Positions 1-5,763 of a DNA stretch of 5,763 nucleotides are shown piece by piece. This DNA comes from Omnitrophica bacterium GWA2_52_8. Its GTDB lineage: Bacteria > Omnitrophota > Omnitrophia > Omnitrophales > Aquincolibacteriaceae. Both the position numbers and the translations under genes were made by a program. The DNA is taken from positions 1 through 5,763 of the forward strand of contig MHFC01000145.1 in NCBI GenBank assembly GCA_001804025.1, in the 5' to 3' direction. Numbering within the stretch: the stretch's first letter is position 1; each line of letters begins with the position of its first letter. The notes below the pieces were generated by a model. That model was not told the DNA's origin and made no database searches. It saw only the letters and a program-made list of their open reading frames with translations.

Positions 1-1629
1 AACGGCGAAATTTATAATTATCAGGAATTGCGGCGCGAGCTGCAAAAAAAAGGCTGTCTGTTCCGGTCCCGGTCGGACACGGAGGTGATCCTTCATCTTT
101 ACGAAGAAAAGGGAACGGCCATGCTGAATGACTTGCGCGGCATGTTTGCGTTCTCGCTTTGGGACGTCAGAAAGAACGCGATGCTGCTGGCCCGCGACCC
201 TCTGGGAATTAAACCCTTATATTATGCGGATGACGGCTGGACGCTGCGTGCCGCATCGCAGGTCAAGGCGCTCCTTCAGTCCCCGCATGTGTCGCGGAGC
301 CCCGAACCTGCGGGGATTGTGGGGTTCTTTCTCTTCGGAAGCGTTCCCGGCCCATTCACGATTTATCAGGAAATCCGGGAACTGCCGGCAGGTTCTTATA
401 TTTGGGTGGATGCTCTTGGTCCGCGGCAGCCGCAAACGTATTTCTCTACGGCGGCTGTACTGCATGAGGCGGAAGCTGCCGGAGGCCGGAAAGACAGGGA
501 TGAGCTTCGGAGTCTCTTGGAAGAGTCCCTCCGCTATCATCTGATTGCGGACGTTCCTGTAAGTTTGTTTTTGTCCTCCGGGTTGGACTCTGCGGTGCTT
601 GCGGTGCTTGCCCGAAAAATTGGCGGCGCTGCCCTGACTGCGATGACGCTCGGTTTTGAAGCGCTTAAAAATACGCCGGAAGACGAAACTCCGGGCGCAG
701 CCGAGGTTGCCCGGTTATTTGGGCCCCGTCATGAAATGCAGTATTTATCGCAGCATGAGTTTTCCGAAAACATGCAGCAGTTTTTTCATCGTATGGATCA
801 GCCCAGCATCGACGGCCTCAACGTGTTTTTAATCAGCCGGGCCGCTGCCGCGGCCGGCTTCAAAGTCGCTTTGTCGGGAATCGGAAGCGACGAATTTTTC
901 GGCGGCTATCCTTCTTTTGAAAGGGTGCCTGCGGCGGTGCGTGCCATGAGGCCTTTTAATTTGTTGCCCGGTGCCGGAGAGCTTGCGGGGGCGGGGACCC
1001 GATTTTTGCGGTCTTTGCTGCCGGGTATCCATCCGAAACTTGCCGGGCTTGTTAAATTCGGGGCCAGCGACCACGGCGCTTATTTTCTTCAGCGTGCCCT
1101 TTTTTTGCCGGATGAAATGCCTCTTTTTTTGCCGAAAGATCTGGTCTGCGAAGGAATGCGGCGCTTGGACCCCCTCCGTTTTTTGCGTCAAAAATTGACA
1201 CCGCGTCCTAAAAACCCGGCATTGCGTGTGGCGGTTTTAGAATCTTCCGTTTATATGCGCCAGCAGCTTTTAAGAGATGCCGACTGGGCGGGAATGGCGC
1301 ATTCGCTGGAAATCCGAACACCGTATGCCGATGCGCATTTGCTCAAAAAAATGGCCGGATTGCTTGCCGGAGCGGCGCAATCTCCCGGCCGATTTAAAAA
1401 TAAAGTCATCTTAAAGGAGAGCATGCAGGGCTTGCTGCCCGAGAGCCTTTTGCAGAGGGAAAAAACCGGTTTTCGCGTGCCCGTCGATCAGTGGCTGCTG
1501 GAGGATCCGGAGACAGACGATTGGAAAAAGGTCCCGGAGTTGAAGAAAGAAGATTGCCCATGGGCGCGAAGATGGGCTTATGTCGTATTTAACCGCATGG
1601 CGGAGAAGATGTCGCTATGCGCATCCTAG
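1..1629 (+). CDS. asnB: AsnB-type glutamine-hydrolysing asparagine synthase / amidotransferase (5' end missing)
   Basis: The reading frame is open from base 1, so the start lies outside the window; 542 residues are present. The family couples glutamine hydrolysis in an N-terminal class II amidotransferase domain to ATP-dependent amidation of a carboxylate in a C-terminal synthase domain. The visible part opens with NGEIYNY, which aligns with about residue 74 of E. coli AsnB, so ~73 residues including the catalytic N-terminal Cys are missing. SDTEV (from residue 25) matches the glutamine-binding SDxE segment. The ATP pyrophosphatase loop is SSGLDS at residues 192-197 (bases 574-591). The second synthase motif is SGIGSDEFFGGY at residues 292-303. 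The EIRTPYAD and EKTGFRVP segments are typical of the C-terminal domain. The full length would be ~615 residues, usual for AsnB homologues in polysaccharide clusters. Such homologues often amidate glycan precursors rather than make bulk asparagine. That role is inferred from the neighbours; the family call is firm. Confidence 0.94.
   Translation, partial: NGEIYNYQELRRELQKKGCLFRSRSDTEVILHLYEEKGTAMLNDLRGMFAFSLWDVRKNAMLLARDPLGIKPLYYADDGWTLRAASQVKALLQSPHVSRSPEPAGIVGFFLFGSVPGPFTIYQEIRELPAGSYIWVDALGPRQPQTYFSTAAVLHEAEAAGGRKDRDELRSLLEESLRYHLIADVPVSLFLSSGLDSAVLAVLARKIGGAALTAMTLGFEALKNTPEDETPGAAEVARLFGPRHEMQYLSQHEFSENMQQFFHRMDQPSIDGLNVFLISRAAAAAGFKVALSGIGSDEFFGGYPSFERVPAAVRAMRPFNLLPGAGELAGAGTRFLRSLLPGIHPKLAGLVKFGASDHGAYFLQRALFLPDEMPLFLPKDLVCEGMRRLDPLRFLRQKLTPRPKNPALRVAVLESSVYMRQQLLRDADWAGMAHSLEIRTPYADAHLLKKMAGLLAGAAQSPGRFKNKVILKESMQGLLPESLLQREKTGFRVPVDQWLLEDPETDDWKKVPELKKEDCPWARRWAYVVFNRMAEKMSLCAS
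1602..1608 (+). promoter_or_regulatory. Shine-Dalgarno site for the family 4 glycosyltransferase
   Basis: GGAGAAG lies 8 bases before the ATG at 1617, inside the 3' end of the asnB-like gene. It is the best ribosome binding site in the window. It supports the 1617 start, even though this makes the two genes overlap by 13 bases. Confidence 0.6.
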
Positions 1630-2717
1630 CTTTGATGACGGACGGGTTCGGAGGACGGGGCGGTATCGCCCGGTTCAATCATAATTTTTTTGAAGCGCTA
1701 TCCTCTTTACCAGGCGTTGAAAAAATAACGATCCTGACAAGAACGCAGTGGGACGACGTCGCAAAAATACCGGAAAAAGTCAGGCAAGAGCGGCCGGATG
1801 TCTCCAAAACAAGATACGTTTTGCACAGTCTTAAAAAAATGGTTTGGGATGGGCCTTTCGATATGATTTTCTGCGGGCATATTAACCTGATCATTCCGGC
1901 GGTTTTCATCGGAAAACTTTTTAACCGGCCTGTCTGGCTGCAACTGCATGGGATCGAAGCATGGACAAAGCCGTCTTGGTTAAAACGTTGGGCGTGCGAA
2001 CATGTTTGGGGAGTGACCGCGGTGAGCCGGTATACGAGACGTAAATTCTTGTCCTGGAGCGGCATGGATCCCGGTTTTGTCAAGGTTTTGCCGTGTTGTC
2101 ATGTGAACAATCATGAATATCGGGCATCAGCGGCAGCGGCATTACGGTCCAAACTTGATCTCATTTCCGGAAAAATTATTCTTTCTGTCGGCCGCATGGA
2201 TCCTCATGAAAAATACAAGGGATTTGATCTTGTGATAAAAGCGCTTCCGGGGCTTTTGAAAATAATTCCGAATGCAGTCTATTTGATTGTCGGAGAAGGC
2301 CGGGATCGCTTGCGGCTGGAATCCCTGGCCCGTCAGGAAGGTGTGTTTGACAAGGTGTTGTTCGCAGGGTTTGTTAAAGAAGAAGCCCTCACTGCTTATT
2401 ATCAGGCGGCCGATGTGTTTGTTATGCCGAGCCGCGGAGAGGGTTTCGGAATTGTCTATCTTGAAGCGATGGCGGCAGGCCTCTCGGTGATTGCACTTAA
2501 CTCCGGGGGTGCTGCGGATGCCCTTCAGGATGGGCGTTTGGGAAGGCTCATTAAAGAAGAAGAGCTGGCAAAAGCTCTGGAAGACGGTCTCGCCGGTAAG
2601 CATAAAAAATCAGGAGACCTTGAGAAACAGGCTGCCGGTGTTTTTGGTTATGCTCATTTTAAAAAATGGATACAAACATGGATCGAAAATTTCCCGGCGG
2701 AACCGCTGCCTTGCTGA
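1617..2717 (+). CDS. Glycosyltransferase family 4 (GT-B fold)
   Basis: A 366-residue protein of normal length for GT4 enzymes, which are retaining transferases moving sugar from a nucleotide sugar to a growing glycan at the cytoplasmic face of the membrane. The N-terminal Rossmann domain (about 1-175) begins MRILALMTDG and carries the glycine-rich GGRGGIARF loop near residue 12. HGIEAW (111-116) and VTAVSRYT (133-140) are typical of the acceptor-domain half. The C-terminal donor-binding domain starts around 185 with ILSVGRMD (188-195) and KYKGFD, whose K201 fits the usual donor-phosphate-binding lysine. VGEGRD (225-230) follows. The EX7E motif is E275 to E283 within PSRGEGFGIVYLEAMAAG. No signal peptide or transmembrane helix is seen. 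The ATG at 1617 has a good Shine-Dalgarno site and overlaps the preceding stop, suggesting translational coupling. Donor and acceptor sugars cannot be told from sequence. Confidence 0.94.
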   Translation: MRILALMTDGFGGRGGIARFNHNFFEALSSLPGVEKITILTRTQWDDVAKIPEKVRQERPDVSKTRYVLHSLKKMVWDGPFDMIFCGHINLIIPAVFIGKLFNRPVWLQLHGIEAWTKPSWLKRWACEHVWGVTAVSRYTRRKFLSWSGMDPGFVKVLPCCHVNNHEYRASAAAALRSKLDLISGKIILSVGRMDPHEKYKGFDLVIKALPGLLKIIPNAVYLIVGEGRDRLRLESLARQEGVFDKVLFAGFVKEEALTAYYQAADVFVMPSRGEGFGIVYLEAMAAGLSVIALNSGGAADALQDGRLGRLIKEEELAKALEDGLAGKHKKSGDLEKQAAGVFGYAHFKKWIQTWIENFPAEPLPC

Positions 2718-2732
2718 AGAGAATCTAAAAGC

Positions 2733-3830
2733 ATGCCGGCGCCTCGCGTAACCGTTTTAATGCCCGTTTATAATGGGGCGGAGTATTTGGAAGAAGCCGT
2801 TGAAAGTATATTGCGGCAGACATATTCAAATTTTGATTTTCTCATTATTGATGATGCCTCCGGCGACGGCACAGCCGGACTTTTAAAAAAGATTGCGGCC
2901 GGGGAAAAACGGACCCGCATTATAACCAATCCGGTCCGCAAGCAGCTTGCGGCAGCACTCAATCAGGGAATTGAATCGGCCGGCGGGAAATATATCGCGA
3001 TGATGAACTGTGACGACATAAGTCTCCCGGGCCGGATCGAAAGGCAAGTCGAATTTCTGAAAACGCACCCTGATATAGATGTCTGCGGTACCTGGTACGA
3101 ACGTTTTAACGGTATAAAAGAAAGAGTCGATCTTGAAACGGAGCATGAGAAAATCAAAACGCTCTTGTTCCGGACCTGTCCTGTGTGCCATCCTTCCGTT
3201 ATGTTTAGGAAGGAAGCGCTTGAGCGCTCGGGCCTCCGGTATTGCGAAGAATTTAATTTTGCCGAAGATTTCGAGTTTTGGACAAGGCTGGTAGAAAAAT
3301 GCCATTTCGCTAATGTGCCCGAAGTTTTACTGCGCTACCGGATCCACGCAAATCAGACGGTCGTTCGCTATGAGCAGAATCATATGGCAAAGGTCGACGC
3401 CATTCGCGAGCGGCAGCTTCGCAGGCTCGTTTCAAATCCGACCGATGAACAAATGCTTCTGCATCTGGAGTTGTGCCGGGGCGGATTTCGTAGGCAGGGG
3501 GAAAATTATTTTGAGGACATCAGGAATTGGCTGGAGCTATTACGGAATTCCAACAAACAAAAGGGGATCTATCCTCAGGATGAGTTTAGTCAAATGCTGA
3601 AAGACTGGGAAAAACAGCTGGCCTATAGTTTTTACTTTGTCCGGAAAAAATATTCCCCGGCGGTCTTGCTGGATTTTTTGAGGAACAAAAACAAACCCTG
3701 GGACAAAATAAGGCCAATCTATCTCATAAAATTTGCCGTCAAATGCCTGATAGCCTGGACCCCTTTTGCCGGTAAGCGGCAGCTCTCTGAGCGTAACAAA
3801 CGTAGAGACAAAAATGCCATTAACGATTGA
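2733..3830 (+). CDS. Glycosyltransferase family 2 (GT-A fold)
   Basis: A 365-residue protein. The GT-A domain occupies about residues 5-220. It opens with VTVLMPVYNGAEYL (PVYN at 11-14), followed by the nucleotide-binding LIIDDASGDGT (D40, D41). The metal-binding segment is MNCDDISLPGR with D94 and D95; relatives often read DADD here, so N92 replaces the first aspartate. AEDFEFWTRL (E178, D179) fits the region of the catalytic base, and VPEVLLRYRIHANQT (195-209) is a common closing segment. Residues ~225-365 form a C-terminal extension with no family I can name. Within it, residues 329-345 are hydrophobic and could touch the membrane, followed by a very basic tail. The family normally adds a sugar from a nucleotide donor with inversion. 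The gene starts 15 bases after the GT4 stop behind a weak AGAGA site. Its last 17 bases overlap the next gene. Specificity is unknown. Confidence 0.93.
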   Translation: MPAPRVTVLMPVYNGAEYLEEAVESILRQTYSNFDFLIIDDASGDGTAGLLKKIAAGEKRTRIITNPVRKQLAAALNQGIESAGGKYIAMMNCDDISLPGRIERQVEFLKTHPDIDVCGTWYERFNGIKERVDLETEHEKIKTLLFRTCPVCHPSVMFRKEALERSGLRYCEEFNFAEDFEFWTRLVEKCHFANVPEVLLRYRIHANQTVVRYEQNHMAKVDAIRERQLRRLVSNPTDEQMLLHLELCRGGFRRQGENYFEDIRNWLELLRNSNKQKGIYPQDEFSQMLKDWEKQLAYSFYFVRKKYSPAVLLDFLRNKNKPWDKIRPIYLIKFAVKCLIAWTPFAGKRQLSERNKRRDKNAIND

Positions 3831-5454
3831 TGAGCACGGCTTGAAGCGGCAATATGAAAGCCAGGGATTCTTTCTTTGTCGCGGTGCGCAAATGAACGGT
3901 CGGACAGCGGATGTTTATCGTGAACTGATCCGGGCGGCGTATGATCAGGCTGTTTTTTTAGCAGAGCACGGGGTGTTGTCGGCGCGGGGCTGGCGTTATA
4001 CGGATGGTTCGTTTAAGCATTTCATGGACCAGCATAATGAAATAACCGCTTTTCGTGAATTGACCCGGTCTCCGGAAGCCGGTTTTTTAATCCGTGAATT
4101 ATTGGGGAGCGGTTTTTTCTACATTACTCACAGCAAGATTAGTTATAAAGTGTCCGGGGAAAAGCACCTTTGGCTGCCTCATCAGGATACCGGGGATAGC
4201 GAGACCCCGTTCCGGGGGATTACGTTGGCTGTTTTTCTCGAGGATTGTGATGCCGAGAACGGGACTCTTGAAGTTTTTCCGGCCAGCCATAAATGCGGTC
4301 CGTTGCCGCATGTGAGAAATGCAATTGAAGGGGAAGTCTTTCAACAGGCTGTCGTAAAAACTTTGCCGCCCATCGAACCCCTGAAAATAGAAGCCCGGGC
4401 CGGAGACATTCTTTGTTTTCATCCCAACATGATCCATCAATCGGGGGAAAACAAGCGCGGCGGCAGACGCTGTATTTTCTTTTTTGAAGCCAGACCCGCG
4501 GACTTTCAATATATTACGGCATCATCCCTTCAAAAACTGAAGCCCGGTGTTTTGAGGCATTGTGTTAAACGCGGGATTTGCCGTCTCCGGAGTAATGCGG
4601 ATTTTCCGATGTCACCCCGGTTTACAGGGTTTCTTAAGGATCCGAATCGGATTCGAATGGCCTTGAAACGGCGCATTGAGGCATTGCGGCCGGCACACGG
4701 GTCTTCCTGGAAGCAGCCGCTTGAAGTGCTTCGGAAAAAATGGGTAGAAGTGCCGGCCTCTCCGTCCGGCAGGGAAAACACAGCGCGGCTGGGGGCGTTG
4801 TCAGACCCCGAACTTTTGAGAGTTTGGCAAAAATTTCGGACCGAATGTGATCCTACGGCGTTATTCGAAATGCGCGGCTGGTATCAGTCCCTTTATCAAA
4901 AAACTTTAATCGGTAAAAAGGTCATGGATGTCGGAAGCGGTCTGGCGCTGGACAGCATGACTTTTGCGGAACACGGCGCAAAGTTCACGTTTGTCGATAT
5001 TGTCGATAGCAATCTGGATGTGCTCCGCCGGGTATCAAAAATGCTCGGCATTAAGGATGCCCGGTTTGTTCATCTTCAAGGCCTCGAATCACTGAAAAGT
5101 CTGGAGCGTGATTATGACGCCATTTTGGCACTCGGGTCTCTCCATCATGCGCCTTTTCAGTTTTTAAAAAAAGAAGCAGCCGAACTTGTCCGGCATTTGA
5201 AGGTCGGCGGCCGCTGGATACAGCTTGCCTATCCTAAAAAAAGGTGGCGGAGGGACGGATGTCTCCCTTTCGCAAAATGGGGCGAAAGGACGGATGGCCC
5301 CGGAACGCCCTGGAGCGAGTGGTACGACCTTCCTAAATTAATGAAGCTCCTTTCCCCGGCCAAGTTCAGGGCATTGCTGTACCGTGAATATCATAGCGAT
5401 GACTTTAATTGGTTTGATCTGCTTTATACGGGGGCTCCCGCGGGGCGGATTTAG
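3814..5454 (+). CDS. Phytanoyl-CoA dioxygenase (PhyH)-type Fe(II)/2-oxoglutarate oxygenase fused to class I SAM methyltransferase
   Basis: A 546-residue bifunctional protein. Residues ~10-230 form a PhyH-type jelly-roll oxygenase. The iron ligands are predicted as H123 and D125 (LPHQDTGD) plus H208 (MIHQSGEN), and R219 lies 11 residues after H208, the spacing of the 2-oxoglutarate-binding Arg in human PHYH. ENGTLEVFPASHK (148-160) matches the conserved G-x-L-x-x-x-P-x-S-H segment. Residues ~241-312 are a very basic linker. Residues ~335-535 form a Rossmann methyltransferase: SAM motif I VMDVGSGLALD (370-380), acidic residue D395 after the second strand (FTFVDIVD), and ILALGSLHHAP (437-447) as motif IV/post-II. 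Likely chemistry is hydroxylation and O-methylation of a glycan or lipid, by inference from neighbours. The frame extends upstream to a TTG at 3766, but that adds 16 unremarkable residues deep inside the GT2 gene. I prefer the ATG at 3814, which has AGAGA 5 bases upstream and a 17-base overlap. No signal peptide or membrane helix is seen. Confidence 0.9.
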   Translation: MPLTIDEHGLKRQYESQGFFLCRGAQMNGRTADVYRELIRAAYDQAVFLAEHGVLSARGWRYTDGSFKHFMDQHNEITAFRELTRSPEAGFLIRELLGSGFFYITHSKISYKVSGEKHLWLPHQDTGDSETPFRGITLAVFLEDCDAENGTLEVFPASHKCGPLPHVRNAIEGEVFQQAVVKTLPPIEPLKIEARAGDILCFHPNMIHQSGENKRGGRRCIFFFEARPADFQYITASSLQKLKPGVLRHCVKRGICRLRSNADFPMSPRFTGFLKDPNRIRMALKRRIEALRPAHGSSWKQPLEVLRKKWVEVPASPSGRENTARLGALSDPELLRVWQKFRTECDPTALFEMRGWYQSLYQKTLIGKKVMDVGSGLALDSMTFAEHGAKFTFVDIVDSNLDVLRRVSKMLGIKDARFVHLQGLESLKSLERDYDAILALGSLHHAPFQFLKKEAAELVRHLKVGGRWIQLAYPKKRWRRDGCLPFAKWGERTDGPGTPWSEWYDLPKLMKLLSPAKFRALLYREYHSDDFNWFDLLYTGAPAGRI

Positions 5455-5475
5455 GGGTAACTCCGGCAAAAGCTG

Positions 5476-5763
5476 ATGAATCCGAAAGGAAGAAACAAAT
5501 TTTATCCGGAGATCCATAAACAAAAACCGCCGCTCATTTATTTTTTAGGACTTGTTTTTTTCTCAGTTTTTCTATGGAGTCTTTTACTTGAAGGCGCTAG
5601 TGCTTTTTTTGTGCCCCCATGGCCGGCACGGGAACTGCGGCCGACTCTGTATTTACAGCGACACGCCGAAGAATTCGGAAAGCGATTTAATTCCTGGGGA
5701 TTGATCGACGATGAGCGGGCGTTGAAAAAGCCGTTGGGTAAAAAAAGGATTTTTTTTATCGGT
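5476..5763 (+). CDS. Membrane-anchored SGNH/GDSL hydrolase-like protein (3' end missing)
   Basis: The reading frame runs from the ATG at 5476 off the window end; 96 residues are visible. A short basic cytoplasmic start (MNPKGRNK) leads to one strongly hydrophobic helix at about residues 20-38, predicted as an uncleaved signal anchor that places the rest outside the inner membrane. After a linker comes FNSWGLIDDERALKKP (71-86), then KKRIFFIG at the window end. In many SGNH/GDSL hydrolase-like proteins an NSWG-x-x-D-x-E segment is followed by a first strand ending in GDS, with the catalytic Ser right after the G seen here. That Ser is outside the window. Such proteins in polysaccharide clusters are often linked to acyl-group transfer or removal on the glycan; this role is inference. 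The gene starts 21 bases after the previous stop without a clear Shine-Dalgarno site, so the start is less certain than the frame. Confidence 0.72.
   Translation, partial: MNPKGRNKFYPEIHKQKPPLIYFLGLVFFSVFLWSLLLEGASAFFVPPWPARELRPTLYLQRHAEEFGKRFNSWGLIDDERALKKPLGKKRIFFIG

Noticed and set aside
2142..2603. Long antisense open frame (153 codons) across the GT4 gene, with others at 829-1191, 2883-3305 and 4099-4509.
   Set aside because: Each lies opposite a gene with clear conserved motifs, shows no recognisable domain, and looks like a compositional shadow.
4751..4771. Inverted repeat TGCCGG ... CCGGCA with a 9-base loop, in the linker of the fusion gene.
   Set aside because: Only a 6-base stem, no T-run after it, and inside a coding frame; short GC-rich palindromes are expected by chance. 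An in-frame GTG at 4750 could in theory start a separate methyltransferase, but it has no convincing ribosome binding site.
5437..5444. Perfect 8-base palindrome CCCGCGGG near the end of the fusion gene, considered as a terminator stem.
   Set aside because: No loop or T-tract follows, it is within the coding sequence, and the next gene starts only 21 bases after the stop.
5452..5460. Tandem in-frame stops (TAG, one codon, TAA) with the SGNH-like gene in the same frame downstream, considered as readthrough or a broken fusion.
   Set aside because: Two stops make readthrough unlikely, and the downstream gene begins with its own ATG, basic start and signal-anchor helix, as expected for a separate protein.
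5740..5757. Runs of 7 A and 8 T close together (also 8 A at 44-51 and several 7-base A or T runs), considered as slippage or phase-variation sites.
   Set aside because: Such runs are scattered through all the genes as ordinary AAA and TTT codons; none sits at a start codon or next to a frame break.
1..5763. Search for CRISPR-like direct repeats, tRNA or rRNA genes, insertion-sequence ends and promoters.
   Set aside because: No regularly spaced repeat, cloverleaf, terminal inverted repeat with transposase, or non-coding space big enough for a promoter was seen.

Overview
The window is one uninterrupted stretch of bacterial coding DNA. Five genes lie on the + strand, packed end to end, with overlaps of 13 and 17 bases and gaps of 15 and 21 bases. 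No promoter, terminator, RNA gene, mobile element or long repeat is visible. The layout looks like the interior of a long operon for a cell-surface polysaccharide (O-antigen, capsule or exopolysaccharide). The first and last genes are cut by the window edges.

Region by region: 1-1629 is an AsnB-type glutamine-dependent amidotransferase missing its first ~73 residues. 1617-2717 is a GT-B fold family 4 glycosyltransferase. 2733-3830 is a GT-A fold family 2 glycosyltransferase. 3814-5454 is a two-domain protein with an Fe(II)/2-oxoglutarate dioxygenase of the phytanoyl-CoA dioxygenase (PhyH) type fused to a class I SAM-dependent methyltransferase. 5476-5763 is the start of a membrane-anchored protein that appears to enter an SGNH/GDSL hydrolase fold exactly at the window end.

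A plausible joint role, by inference from family membership and gene order: the two glycosyltransferases extend a lipid-linked glycan in the cytoplasm. The AsnB-like enzyme amidates a carboxyl group, either of free aspartate or of a uronic-acid-type sugar. The PhyH-methyltransferase fusion hydroxylates and/or methylates the glycan or its precursor. The SGNH protein would act outside the inner membrane, for example in acyl transfer or removal. No substrate can be read from the sequence.

Organism: a bacterium with mid-range GC by eye, probably with a Gram-negative envelope given the style of the cluster. Candidate groups include deeply branching environmental phyla such as Omnitrophota, or a deltaproteobacterial-type lineage, but this is a weak impression and no marker gene is present to settle it. 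The most unusual element is the PhyH-methyltransferase fusion, in which both domains keep their recognisable key motifs.
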